NCBI GenBank assembly: GCA_958402795.1
Contig: CATXUX010000005.1
Coordinates: 62,001-126,000 of the forward strand
DNA: 64,000 bases
Direction of reading: 5' to 3'
Origin: an uncultured Lachnospiraceae bacterium
Lineage (GTDB): Bacteria > Bacillota > Clostridia > Lachnospirales > Lachnospiraceae
In this document: piece after piece, positions 24,737-33,137 of the stretch
How the letters are laid out: every line of letters starts with the position of its first letter
Numbering within the stretch: position 1 is the first letter of the stretch
Translations under genes and position numbers: made by a program
Notes under the pieces: model-generated
What the model was told of the DNA's origin: nothing
Database searches by the model: none
The model's input: only the letters and a program-made list of their open reading frames with translations

Positions 24737-25203
24737 CCAATATATATTTTCCGGATGAAGAAATAGAGAAGAACGATGTTTATTTTATTTGCTATATGGT
24801 TGAGCGTGTGGCAAGAAGGCTTCATCAGCATAACCGCTATGTGATAAATCAGATCGGGAAGGATAATCTGGAGCATTTGGTTAGTGTGGCGAATGTACTA
24901 CATGCTGAAAATCCTCTGGCGGTGGAAGATGACTGGATTGAGGAGTACGGACTTACAGAAGGAAACTTTGACATTGCAGCCGTAGACCCGGAACTGGTAA
25001 CACAGATTCCCAGTGCATCTCAGATGGGAAAGGTTTACCAGAGGCTGATTTATGATACTATGCAGCCTGGAGAATCAGAAGTGGCAGGAATTATCAGGGT
25101 ATATAATGATAAAATCTGTGATGTGATTGATAATTATAACTGTAGCGCTTATTATGAACCGTCTTATGTAATTGCCAGAGCATACCAGAATGGTGGTTTT
25201 TAA
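24733..25203 (+). CDS. Conserved protein that accompanies DUF3990 (unknown function)
   Basis: A 156-residue protein without signal peptide or membrane spans. It has an N-terminal helical part (VYFICYMVERVARRLHQHNR) and a C-terminal part ending AYYEPSYVIARAYQNGGF. I believe proteins of this type recur directly downstream of DUF3990 genes in Lachnospiraceae, often with DUF3791 upstream, an arrangement that suggests a toxin-antitoxin-like or signalling cassette. Here the partner upstream is a deleted remnant, no DUF3791 gene is present, and this gene survives intact. GAAGGGAG lies upstream of its ATG. Its function, and whether it is still expressed, are open; the neighbouring AT-rich composition suggests acquired DNA. 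Confidence 0.65.
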   Translation: MTNIYFPDEEIEKNDVYFICYMVERVARRLHQHNRYVINQIGKDNLEHLVSVANVLHAENPLAVEDDWIEEYGLTEGNFDIAAVDPELVTQIPSASQMGKVYQRLIYDTMQPGESEVAGIIRVYNDKICDVIDNYNCSAYYEPSYVIARAYQNGGF

Positions 25204-25205
25204 GA

Positions 25206-25257
25206 TACAATAAAAAAGTCTGCCGGAGCATGATAACCCGACAGACTTTTTATTGTA
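25206..25257. terminator. Bidirectional terminator
   Basis: Arms around AATAAAAAAGTCTG and CAGACTTTTTATT (25209-25222 and 25242-25254) form a 13-pair stem with one bulged A. It separates the DUF3990-associated gene from convergent murF and has A/T runs on both flanks. Confidence 0.8.
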
Positions 25258-25282
25258 AATGGGACAGAATGCCATTACATTC

Positions 25283-26674
25283 TTACTTAGTAGCGTAATT
25301 TGTCAGTTTTTCTACAATCTCCGAAAACATCATTCCGTGAGATGCTTTTACGAGAATGGTATCTCCCGGGATGAGGATATCTGCCATCTCCCGGTAGAAG
25401 TCTGCCTTCGAAGCATAGTGATGAATCTCGGTTTTCCCAGGACCTCCAGCCGAGAAGTGCTCTGCTGCTGCGGTCATCTCCCGGGAGAGTTCTCCGATGC
25501 AGGCCAGTACGCTGATCCCGAGCGCCGCGGCATGTTCACCGACTTCACGGTGCATCTGCCGTTCATTTTCACCCAACTCGAACATATCTCCAAGAATCGC
25601 GACGGTCCGTGTATCCGCTTTGGCAAGGACATCGAGAGAAGCCTTCATGGATGCAGGATTGGCATTGTAACAGTCGTCGATGATTGCAAAGGTATCGGTC
25701 TCGATCAGGTGATTCCGTCCCGGCAGGGGTTTTAGTGCTTCGATCCCGGCTTTAATCTGCGTATCGGTAAGTCCGAAGAAGCGGCCGAGAGCGGCTCCGG
25801 CAAGGGCATTATATACCATGTGTGAGCCGGGGATCGCGATGTGCGCCGTGAAGCGGGATTCCGGAGTGACGAATGTAGCGGTTGTCCCGCGCATCCCTTC
25901 GTCTTTCACCTCTTCTGCGTGGTAGGGACAGTCCGGGTTTTGCCCGAAGTAGACGGGCGTAAGACCGTTTGCCGGTGTGAAACCGGCGAGCCTGTCATCG
26001 TCGCCGTTGAGAATGATGGCTCCGTCCGGATTCATATAAGAGATCATGTCCGTTTTTTCACGAAGGATTCCGTCCCGGGAACCTAAGTTTTCCAGATGGG
26101 CATAACCGATGTTCGTGATCACACAGACGTCCGGGCGCGCGATTCGGGCAAGACGGCCCATGTCGCCAAAGTGACTGATCCCCATCTCCAGAACGGCAAT
26201 TTCGTGTTCCTCGCGGATCTGGAAGACAGTCAGCGGAAGTCCAATTTCATTGTTGAAATTTCCCTCGGTTTTTAATACGCGGTATTTTTGACCGAGAACC
26301 GAGGCAATCATTTCCTTTGTGCTGGTTTTGCCGACGCTGCCGGAGATACCTACCACCTTAATATCCAGTGAACGGCGGTAGTGCTCCGCAAGGTCTTTAA
26401 GCGCCTGCTCGCAGGAATCCACGAGGATATAGGAGTAGTCTACGTCTCCGAGATCTTCTTCGGATAAAGCGCAGAGTGCTCCCTGTTCGATTGTCTGCGG
26501 GATAAAGGTATGTCCGTCCACCCGCGCGCCGCGGATGGCAACGAACAGGCTGTCTTTTTCTACTTTCCGGCTGTCGATGAAGACGGAGGATATTTCTTTT
26601 CCGGCATTTTCAGCGCTGCCGAAGTAGGTTCCATGGCAGGCAGCCGCGATTTCCTGTAATGTCATATGCTTCAT
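25283..26674 (-). CDS. murF: UDP-N-acetylmuramoyl-tripeptide--D-alanyl-D-alanine ligase
   Basis: MurF adds the D-Ala-D-Ala dipeptide to UDP-MurNAc-tripeptide, the last cytoplasmic peptide step of peptidoglycan precursor synthesis. The 463-residue protein has the Mur-ligase N-domain (DSRKVEKDSLFVAIRG near 34-49), the ATP-binding GSVGKTSTK (112-120), the EMGISHFGDM segment near 159, NDDRLAG-like and DDCYNANPASM near 315-330, all typical MurF. The ATG at 26674 overlaps the ddl stop by ATGA, with GGAGA upstream. The order ddl-murF is functionally logical, since Ddl makes the dipeptide that MurF uses, and overlap implies coupled translation. The pncB gene upstream shares the transcript. Confidence 0.96.
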   Translation of the reverse strand: MKHMTLQEIAAACHGTYFGSAENAGKEISSVFIDSRKVEKDSLFVAIRGARVDGHTFIPQTIEQGALCALSEEDLGDVDYSYILVDSCEQALKDLAEHYRRSLDIKVVGISGSVGKTSTKEMIASVLGQKYRVLKTEGNFNNEIGLPLTVFQIREEHEIAVLEMGISHFGDMGRLARIARPDVCVITNIGYAHLENLGSRDGILREKTDMISYMNPDGAIILNGDDDRLAGFTPANGLTPVYFGQNPDCPYHAEEVKDEGMRGTTATFVTPESRFTAHIAIPGSHMVYNALAGAALGRFFGLTDTQIKAGIEALKPLPGRNHLIETDTFAIIDDCYNANPASMKASLDVLAKADTRTVAILGDMFELGENERQMHREVGEHAAALGISVLACIGELSREMTAAAEHFSAGGPGKTEIHHYASKADFYREMADILIPGDTILVKASHGMMFSEIVEKLTNYATK

Positions 26675-27744
26675 AATGATGTCTCCATTCCGCCATATCT
26701 GGCTTTGAGGGATTCCTGAATGATCCGTTCGCACAGATCGCCATATTCGATTCCGGCGACCTTCGCTTCTTTGGGGAGCAGGCTGGCGGCGGTCATTCCC
26801 GGCAGGGTATTCATTTCCAGACAGTACAGATTGCCTTTGGCGTCCAGAAGAAAATCCGCGCGGCTGTATACGTCCAGCTTTAATGCATGGAATGCACGGA
26901 CGGTCAGCTCCATCATCTGTGCGGCAGTCTCCTCGCTGATGTCGGCGGGGCACACCTCATCGGTGGCTCCGTCCTGATACTTATTTGCATAATCAAAGAA
27001 CCCGGTCTTCGGGATGATCTCGATCGGAGGAAGTGCCCTCTCCCCGACAATACCGCAGGCAAACTCCCGTCCTTTGATATATTCCTCAACGATAACGTCC
27101 TCTTCATACCGGAAAGAGTTCTCCAGTGCTTCTGTATATTCTTCCATGGTATTTACGATATATACGCCGATGCTGGAACCTCCGGAACACGGCTTCACTA
27201 CAACAGGCAGGGAAATCCCGAGGCTTTCGGGACTTTTATCCGGCGTATTTTTGTGGATACAGATTCCCTTTGGAGTCGGGATGCCGCTTGCAAGAAAGAC
27301 CTGCTTTGTGAAATCTTTGTCCATGGCAACGGCGCAGCCGAGGGAGTTCGGCCCGGTATAACGGATGCCCAGCAGGTCGAAAGTCGCCTGGAGCTTGCCG
27401 TTTTCGCCCTCGCCGCCGTGCAGTCCGAGGAATGTGATGTCGGCCATGCGGCATAGTTCGATCACGTTCGGACCGAGAAAACAGTCGGACTGATCCGGAC
27501 GGGACGCCCGGACTGCCGCGAGATCCGGCTCTGTTGTGCCGATATTTTTTGCGATATCAAGACCATGGTCCGGAAGTGAGAATACTTCTTCCAGCCGGTC
27601 TTTGTCATAAGGAAAACCCAAGAATACATCCAGAAGAAATGCATCATGTCCCTTCTCCAGCAGTGTACGGCAGATCCCGGCGCCGGACACAAGGGAAACA
27701 TCCCGTTCCGTACTCAGTCCTCCGGCTAATACGATAATCTTCAT
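26671..27744 (-). CDS. ddl: D-alanine--D-alanine ligase
   Basis: An ATP-grasp enzyme of 357 residues that joins two D-Ala molecules. Visible features are the N-terminal LAGGLSTERDVSLVSG (about 6-21), FLGLHGGEGENGKLQ (about 104-118), the ATP-grasp loop CSGGSSIGVY (about 179-188), the omega-loop FFDYANKYQDGATDEVCPA (about 238-256) and EMNTLPGMT near 305. The omega-loop has the Lys-Tyr pair seen in D-Ala:D-Ala ligases and not the Lys replacement of D-Ala:D-Lac ligases, so the product should be ordinary vancomycin-sensitive D-Ala-D-Ala. GGAG precedes the ATG. It sits between pncB (31 bases upstream) and murF (4-base overlap). No van regulatory genes are nearby. Confidence 0.96.
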   Translation of the reverse strand: MKIIVLAGGLSTERDVSLVSGAGICRTLLEKGHDAFLLDVFLGFPYDKDRLEEVFSLPDHGLDIAKNIGTTEPDLAAVRASRPDQSDCFLGPNVIELCRMADITFLGLHGGEGENGKLQATFDLLGIRYTGPNSLGCAVAMDKDFTKQVFLASGIPTPKGICIHKNTPDKSPESLGISLPVVVKPCSGGSSIGVYIVNTMEEYTEALENSFRYEEDVIVEEYIKGREFACGIVGERALPPIEIIPKTGFFDYANKYQDGATDEVCPADISEETAAQMMELTVRAFHALKLDVYSRADFLLDAKGNLYCLEMNTLPGMTAASLLPKEAKVAGIEYGDLCERIIQESLKARYGGMETSL

Positions 27745-27775
27745 ATGGTTTATACTCCTTCCCTGAAAGCGGTGT

Positions 27776-29224
27776 TTAGCGGCTCATCTCATCGAGTAAT
27801 TTCGCCTTGGTGTCATATAACTTCTGTGACAGATCTACATATACTTTATGCGGATTGAACAAACGCATCGTCTCGTCCCAGAGCGTTGCTTTTTCCCCTT
27901 TGCAGAACGCCGCGATCTCCGTGACAGACGGCGATTGGTAAATGCATTCGCCGTGCCGGAAAACCGGAACCAGAATTTCCTTCATCCGGTAACTTCCGCC
28001 CGCAAGCCGCGTCTTTTTCCAGGTGGCGTTCGGATCGAACAGGAGAAGCTCCTGCGACTCGTCAAAGGTTTCATCTGCAAAACAGATCAGATCTGCACGG
28101 ATTTTTCCGGTTGCTTTATCATATACACGGTAAATGGTTTTGTTTCCGGGATTTGTGATTTTTTCCACATTTTCGGAGATCTTGATCTTCGGAATAAATT
28201 CTCCGTCCGCATTCTGGATCGCCGCCATCTTGTATACCCCGCCGAAAGACGGGCAGTCTTTCGAGGTGATCAGGTTCGTTCCCACGCCCCAGGAGGTGAT
28301 TTTGGCTCCCTGGACTTTCAGATCATGGATCAGCATCTCGTCCAGATCGTTGGAAGCAGCGATCACGGCGTCTTCAAATCCGGCGTCGTCCAGCATTTTC
28401 CGTGCTTTTTTCGACAGGTAGGCAAGATCGCCGCTGTCCAGCCGGATGCCGTAAGACTTCGGATGAATCCCTGCATCCCGCATTTCCTGAAATACACGGA
28501 TTGCGTTCGGTACGCCGGATTTCAGTGTGTCGTATGTGTCCACCAGCAGTGTGCATGCATTCGGGTAGAGACGCGCATATTCTTTAAATGCAGTATATTC
28601 GTCTTTGAAACTCATGATCCAGCTGTGTGCATGGGTTCCCATGACCGGGACGTCAAACATCTGTCCCGCAAGCACGTTGGAAGTTCCGACACATCCGCCG
28701 ATCATCGCTGCCCGCGCGCCGTAGAGTCCCGCGTCCGGCCCCTGCGCCCGCCGCAGGCCAAATTCCATGATTCCGTCCCCTTCGGCAGCATAGACGACAC
28801 GGGACGCTTTTGTCGCGATCAGACACTGATGGTTGAGGATGTTCAGAATCGCAGTCTCTACGAGCTGTGCTTCCATGATCGGAGCGACGACCTTCAAAAG
28901 CGGCTCTTTCGGGAAGATGACCGTACCTTCCGGAATCGCATAGATATCTCCGCTGAAATGGAAGCCGCTTAAATAGTGCAGGAAGTCTTCGCTGAAAATA
29001 CCGAGTCCCCGCAGATAATCTACATCTTCATAAGAAAAATTCAGATTTTTGATATATTCGATCACCTGCTCCAGACCGGCCATGATAGAGTATCCGGATT
29101 TGTTCGGATTCTCCCGGAAAAATACGTCAAAGACGACAGTCTCATTCTCCTGTGTCTCAAAATAACCCTGCATCATGGTCAGTTCATACAGGTCAGTAAG
29201 TAATGTGAGGTTTTGCGTGTGCAT
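27776..29224 (-). CDS. pncB: Nicotinate phosphoribosyltransferase
   Basis: A 482-residue NAD salvage enzyme that joins nicotinate and PRPP with ATP. The family is clear from LTDLYELTMMQGYF (about residues 9-22), VFFRENPNKSGYSIMAGLEQ (33-52), EFGLRRAQGPDAG (about 147-159, containing the phosphoribosylated-His region SWIMSF nearby in GTHAHSWIMSF) and YGIRLDSGDLAYLSKKAR near 240. The ATG at 29224 has GGAGAGAA upstream; a longer reading frame extends beyond without a ribosome site. It is the first gene of the pncB-ddl-murF unit and has its own promoter. Pairing of NAD salvage with cell-wall synthesis is a gene-order habit rather than a pathway link. Confidence 0.95.
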   Translation of the reverse strand: MHTQNLTLLTDLYELTMMQGYFETQENETVVFDVFFRENPNKSGYSIMAGLEQVIEYIKNLNFSYEDVDYLRGLGIFSEDFLHYLSGFHFSGDIYAIPEGTVIFPKEPLLKVVAPIMEAQLVETAILNILNHQCLIATKASRVVYAAEGDGIMEFGLRRAQGPDAGLYGARAAMIGGCVGTSNVLAGQMFDVPVMGTHAHSWIMSFKDEYTAFKEYARLYPNACTLLVDTYDTLKSGVPNAIRVFQEMRDAGIHPKSYGIRLDSGDLAYLSKKARKMLDDAGFEDAVIAASNDLDEMLIHDLKVQGAKITSWGVGTNLITSKDCPSFGGVYKMAAIQNADGEFIPKIKISENVEKITNPGNKTIYRVYDKATGKIRADLICFADETFDESQELLLFDPNATWKKTRLAGGSYRMKEILVPVFRHGECIYQSPSVTEIAAFCKGEKATLWDETMRLFNPHKVYVDLSQKLYDTKAKLLDEMSR

Positions 29225-29310
29225 AATCAATTCTCTCCTTCGTCCAGAGACTCCACTGAAACGCGGTCGTTGTGTAAAAGCGGGCACAGTACAGGAAGTC
29301 GTTTTCATTT

Positions 29311-29338
29311 ATAATAGCACATTTGCGGAAAATGTAAA
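29311..29338 (-). promoter_or_regulatory. Promoter of pncB-ddl-murF
   Basis: On the minus strand TTTACA (29338-29333), 16-base spacer, TATTAT (29316-29311). It overlaps the end of the upstream terminator region. Confidence 0.5.
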
Positions 29339-29366
29339 GAAAAAAGAGCCGGTTTACACCAGCTCT
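29339..29366 (-). terminator. Rho-independent terminator of the acyltransferase gene
   Basis: Nine-pair stem (29358-29366 with 29345-29353, one G-U), 4-base loop, then six T on the minus strand. The stop codon of the acyltransferase gene lies at the loop. Confidence 0.9.
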
Positions 29367-30088
29367 GCGTTTTTGTTGATCGTTTCCTGAATGAGGTTTT
29401 GCACATATGTACCGAGATTTTTCTTCGTTTCGGCGTCCAGCTCCTTTGGATAGATCGGTTTGCCGTATTCGATAACGACATGTGTCTTTTTGATCCAGGG
29501 AATATGGCTCTCGAAGATATCAGCCGTATTGTTGATGGATACCGGCACGATGGGACACCCGGTTTTTGTCGCGATGCGGAAAGAACCGTCCTTGAACGGA
29601 AGCATCGACAACTCTTCGCCCTTGTTGCGTGTCCCTTCCGGGAAGATAAAGATGGAGATGCCCTGCTTGATATAGTCAATTGCCTGCAGGATTGTCTTTA
29701 AGCCTTCTTTTGTACTGCTCCGGTCCAGAAAGAGACAGTGGACGAAGCGCATCCAGGTGGAGAGAAACGGAATCTTTTCCATCTCTTTCTTCGCGATATA
29801 TCCGGTCAGGCGCCTGCACCGGGAATAGGTGATCACGATGTCAAAATAACTCCGGTGATTGCCGATAAACAGGGCGGTTTCATCGGGAATGTTCTCTTCC
29901 CCGATCACGGTGACGGAGGTGCCGGAAAGTTTCAGTACAGCCTTCAGGCCCCACTGTACGATCCTGAGACTGCTGTAATCCCTTGCGCCGGGATTGATCT
30001 TACCGAGGATACTTTCTACAAGGAAGATCGGAATGGAGCAGATAAAATATAAGATAAGAAAAATTGCAACGCATATGAGTCGTAACAT
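29354..30088 (-). CDS. plsC: 1-acyl-sn-glycerol-3-phosphate acyltransferase (PlsC-like)
   Basis: A 244-residue phospholipid-synthesis enzyme that puts the second acyl chain on lysophosphatidate at the membrane. A hydrophobic N-terminal span (about 2-24) anchors it. The acyltransferase motifs are in order: FIGNHRSYFDIVI (about 75-87, the NHxxxxD catalytic site, here H then D five residues on), LFLDRSS near 118, IFIFPEGTRNKG (about 145-156) and GCPIVPVSINNT near 180. The gene is monocistronic, flanked by a textbook promoter and a terminator that contains its stop codon. Members of this family vary in acyl donor and acceptor; with the length and motifs here the PlsC role is most likely. Confidence 0.9.
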   Translation of the reverse strand: MLRLICVAIFLILYFICSIPIFLVESILGKINPGARDYSSLRIVQWGLKAVLKLSGTSVTVIGEENIPDETALFIGNHRSYFDIVITYSRCRRLTGYIAKKEMEKIPFLSTWMRFVHCLFLDRSSTKEGLKTILQAIDYIKQGISIFIFPEGTRNKGEELSMLPFKDGSFRIATKTGCPIVPVSINNTADIFESHIPWIKKTHVVIEYGKPIYPKELDAETKKNLGTYVQNLIQETINKNAELV

Positions 30089-30125
30089 AGGAATGAACCT
30101 CTCTTTTTATTTTTGATACATCCGA

Positions 30126-30154
30126 ATTATATCTCATCCGATTGAAAAAGACAA
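30126..30154 (-). promoter_or_regulatory. plsC promoter
   Basis: On the minus strand TTGTCT (30154-30149), 17-base spacer, perfect TATAAT (30131-30126). Confidence 0.7.
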
Positions 30155-30212
30155 CGCATAATTCCAAATAATGGATAATAAGATAATAGAGAAATCAGAA
30201 GTGTGGGTGATT

Positions 30213-30644
30213 ATGAGGATTCCGCGGCGAAGTACAGCCTGTTTGTGCCTGGCGCTGTTTTTGCTCCTTATGACCGGATGTGTGAAGAAAACACAGAGTA
30301 CTCAAAAGCAGAACGATCTTTCGTTTACCGTGATCGATCAGAGCGAAGCGCCGGAGGAATTTCAGGAGGTTATAGAAAAGAATAAGGAAAAGCCTTTCCG
30401 CCTGACGTATGCAGATCAGGGGGATCTGTATATCGCGGAGGGGTACGGAGCACAGAAGAAGACCGGATACAGCGTGACGGTGACAGAACTGTATGAGACG
30501 GAAGACGCGGTTTATATCCACACGAATCTGATGGGCCCCGAAAAGGGGGAGGAGACAAAGGAGATCACGACTTACCCGTATGTTGTCATAAAGACGCAGG
30601 ATACAGATAAGACGGTAATGTTTGACGGGCAATCAATGAAATAA
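30213..30644 (+). CDS. Lipoprotein with PrcB-like C-terminal domain
   Basis: A 143-residue secreted lipoprotein. From ATG 30213 the first 22 residues form a signal peptide with an Arg-rich start and the lipobox LMTGC (lipidated Cys23). A longer frame to 30171 exists but would bury the signal peptide and has no ribosome site. The rest ends in a domain resembling the PrcB C-terminal family: GYSVTVTELYETEDAVYIHT followed by TYPYVVIKT. The domain is found in protease-complex subunits of oral spirochaetes and in many Firmicute lipoproteins of unknown role. The sipL-like gene follows 12 bases later, so the two are likely cotranscribed, which would place this lipoprotein in a sporulation context. 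That link is inference. Confidence 0.7.
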   Translation: MRIPRRSTACLCLALFLLLMTGCVKKTQSTQKQNDLSFTVIDQSEAPEEFQEVIEKNKEKPFRLTYADQGDLYIAEGYGAQKKTGYSVTVTELYETEDAVYIHTNLMGPEKGEETKEITTYPYVVIKTQDTDKTVMFDGQSMK

Positions 30645-30656
30645 GGAGCAAAAAAT

Positions 30657-32216
30657 ATGGAACTGATTCAGAGACAGGTACACTATACGCAGGAAGGAAA
30701 GCACACGTTCGACCAGTTTTATCTGGACGAAGACTATAATGTGCCGGATACGAAAGAAGACGTACGGCAGATCATTCAGGCAAAAGGTACGGTAAAAGTA
30801 GAGGATATGAATCTTGCGGATAATTATCTGCGGGTTTCAGGAAAACTGTATTTTCAGATCCTTTATATGACAGACAGCGAGGAAACGCGCCCGGCGGCGC
30901 TGGACGGAAAGATTCCGTTTGAAGAAATGGTATACATAGATACGGCGGAGCCGGTTACATGTTTTATTGAAAATGTGCGGGTAGAATTTTCCGCTTCACT
31001 TGTACATTCCCGGAAGATCGGACTCCGGGCGATGATCGAGCTCGAGATCGGGCGGCAACAGCTCCGGGATGAAGAGACAACGACGGACATAGAAAGCGAA
31101 ATTCCGGTATTTAAGAAAATGCGCAGACTCAACCTGCTGGAACTTCACACCTCGAAAAAGGATACGTACCGGATCAAGGAGGAAATCACACTTCCGGGGA
31201 CGAAGGAGAGTATCGGACAGATCCTGCTCTGCGACATCACGGGGCGCAGGCTGGAGATCCGTCCGGCGCAGGACCGCCTGCTGCTGCAGGGAGAACTGCT
31301 CGTGTTTCTGATGTATCTGTCGGAGGACGGCAGGACGGACTGGCTGGAGCAGAGCGTGCCCTATGAGGGACAGGTGGAATGCGAGGGCGTAGAAGAGGGA
31401 ATGTATTTTCACGTACAGCATACGCTGGAAGATACACTGGCGGATATACGGATGGATGAGGATGGGGAGATGCGTGTGGCAGGGATCGAAGGGACGCTGA
31501 ATCTGCGGATGAATATTTACCGGGAGGAGGAAATCGAACTTCTGGAGGATCTGTATTCACTGGAGCAGAACTGCATGTTTGACACGCGGGAGGCAGTATA
31601 CGAGGAACTGATGATCCAGAACCACTCAAAATGTAAGATCGCAGAGCGGCTTTCCCTGCCGGAATTGAAAGGGGACGCCCTTCAGATCTGCCATAGTGAC
31701 GGCATGATACAGATCATGCATATGGAGCAGGAGGAGAACGGCATCCAGATTGAAGGAATCCTGCACCTGTCGTTTCTGTACCTGCGCGGCAATGATGAGC
31801 TTCCGTTTGGAAGCTGGCAGGGGATGGTACCGTTTACCTGGCTTTTGGAATGCCCGGAGATGAAAGAAGAAACGCGCAGCAACATTTCGTATCATGTGGA
31901 GCAGTTGTCGGTGAGCTTTGCGGGAAATGAAGATGTGGAGGTGAAAGCAGTTCTTTCTTTTGATACATTTATCCGCAGACCGGCGCCGGTACAGGTTGTG
32001 ACCGGAGTCGAATTTACACCGCTGTCCGCAGACGAGATGGAAAAGCGGCCGGGGATCGTCGGCTACGTGGTAAAAAAAGGCGACCAGCTCTGGAACCTGG
32101 CAAAACGGTTTATGACGACGGAAGAGGGGATCATGGAGGTGAACGGACTGGAGTCCCCGAATATAAAAGAAGGAGATAAATTGTTGATTTTTAAGGAAAA
32201 TATGAGTATACTATAG
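30657..32216 (+). CDS. SipL-like spore morphogenesis protein (DUF3794/SPOCS plus LysM)
   Basis: A 519-residue protein built from repeated DUF3794 (SPOCS) domains and a C-terminal LysM. The first DUF3794 unit begins VPDTKEDVRQIIQAKGTV (about residues 30-47); related blocks recur near 185 and 350. The LysM lies at about 466-515 (GYVVKKGDQLWNLAKRF). This order matches SipL, which in Clostridioides difficile binds the coat ATPase SpoIVA through its LysM and is needed for coat localisation around the forespore. No signal peptide is present, as expected for a mother-cell protein. AAGGAG precedes the ATG. I looked for a sigma-E promoter upstream of 30.2 kb but found none convincing. Family assignment good, gene name left blank because several paralogous DUF3794-LysM proteins exist. 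Confidence 0.85.
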   Translation: MELIQRQVHYTQEGKHTFDQFYLDEDYNVPDTKEDVRQIIQAKGTVKVEDMNLADNYLRVSGKLYFQILYMTDSEETRPAALDGKIPFEEMVYIDTAEPVTCFIENVRVEFSASLVHSRKIGLRAMIELEIGRQQLRDEETTTDIESEIPVFKKMRRLNLLELHTSKKDTYRIKEEITLPGTKESIGQILLCDITGRRLEIRPAQDRLLLQGELLVFLMYLSEDGRTDWLEQSVPYEGQVECEGVEEGMYFHVQHTLEDTLADIRMDEDGEMRVAGIEGTLNLRMNIYREEEIELLEDLYSLEQNCMFDTREAVYEELMIQNHSKCKIAERLSLPELKGDALQICHSDGMIQIMHMEQEENGIQIEGILHLSFLYLRGNDELPFGSWQGMVPFTWLLECPEMKEETRSNISYHVEQLSVSFAGNEDVEVKAVLSFDTFIRRPAPVQVVTGVEFTPLSADEMEKRPGIVGYVVKKGDQLWNLAKRFMTTEEGIMEVNGLESPNIKEGDKLLIFKENMSIL

Positions 32217-32258
32217 GAAGTTAACACTGTATACAAGATACATGAAAGGAATACACAG

Positions 32259-33134
32259 ATGAAGCAGATCGAACTGAAAGCACTCGCGAAGATCAATCTG
32301 GGTCTGGACGTTCTCGGAAAGAGGGAGAACGGATACCACGATGTACGAATGGTGATGCAGTCTGTATATCTGTATGATGAGGTAAAGATAGAACGGACGA
32401 ATGAACCGGGGATCCGGCTGAAAACAAATCTGTATTTTCTCCCGGAAGGAGAAGGGAATATCGCATACAAGGCAGCGGCTCTTCTGAAGGAGGAGTTTGG
32501 CATTCAGGAAGGGGTGAAGATCACGCTGCATAAGCACATTCCGGTGGCGGCCGGAATGGCGGGGGGCAGCTCCAATGCGGCGGCGGTGCTCTTCGGACTG
32601 AACCGCATGTTCGGACTGGGCCTGACGCAGGAGCAACTGATGGAACGCGGAGTGAAGCTCGGGGCAGACGTTCCCTACTGCATCATGCGGGGGACGGTAC
32701 TGGCAGAGGGGATCGGCGAAAAGCTGACCGCACTGCCGCCTGTGCCAAAGTGTGTCGTACTGATCGCAAAACCGCCGGTCAGTGTATCAACGCGGACGGT
32801 ATATGAGGCTTTAGACGCAAAAAAAGATGTGAAACATCCGGATATCGACGGACTGATCGACGGACTGGAGCACGGAGATCTGAAGCAGATTTCCGCCTGT
32901 ATGGGGAATGTGCTGGAGGATGTAACGATCCCGATGCACCCGGAGATCGAGAAGATCAAGCAGGAGATGAGAAAAGCAGGCGCGCTCGGCGCGATGATGA
33001 GCGGGAGCGGGCCGACGGTGTTTGGTCTGTTTACCGGCAAACAGGAAGCAAGAAGAGCACAGGAACGGATACGGAAGATGGCGCTGGCGAAGCAGGTGTA
33101 TCTGACTGCCATGCACGGTGCAAGGAGGGACTAG
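32259..33134 (+). CDS. ispE: 4-diphosphocytidyl-2-C-methyl-D-erythritol kinase
   Basis: A 291-residue GHMP-family kinase that phosphorylates CDP-methylerythritol in the MEP isoprenoid pathway. The substrate-site KINLGLDVLGKRENGYHDV (about residues 11-29) is characteristic of IspE, the ATP loop PVAAGMAGGSSNAAA (95-109) is the GHMP signature, and Asp138 in LGADVPYC is the likely catalytic base. The C-terminal GMMSGSGPTVFG-like segment (SGSGPTVFGLF near 248) closes the site. AAGGAAT lies upstream of the ATG at 32259. The gene lies 3 bases from the FCD-type regulator and 42 bases after the sipL-like gene. Other MEP genes are not in the window. Assignment is secure. Confidence 0.96.
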   Translation: MKQIELKALAKINLGLDVLGKRENGYHDVRMVMQSVYLYDEVKIERTNEPGIRLKTNLYFLPEGEGNIAYKAAALLKEEFGIQEGVKITLHKHIPVAAGMAGGSSNAAAVLFGLNRMFGLGLTQEQLMERGVKLGADVPYCIMRGTVLAEGIGEKLTALPPVPKCVVLIAKPPVSVSTRTVYEALDAKKDVKHPDIDGLIDGLEHGDLKQISACMGNVLEDVTIPMHPEIEKIKQEMRKAGALGAMMSGSGPTVFGLFTGKQEARRAQERIRKMALAKQVYLTAMHGARRD

Positions 33135-33137
33135 GCG

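Noticed and set aside
26671..27744. Vancomycin-resistance type D-Ala-D-Lac/Ser ligase
   Set aside because: The omega-loop keeps the Lys-Tyr pair of D-Ala:D-Ala ligases and no vanR/S/H/X/T-like genes are adjacent.
30150..30212. Sigma-E promoter for the PrcB-lipoprotein/sipL-like genes
   Set aside because: CATAATTC near 30158 is only a partial -10 match and no -35 partner at the right distance was found.
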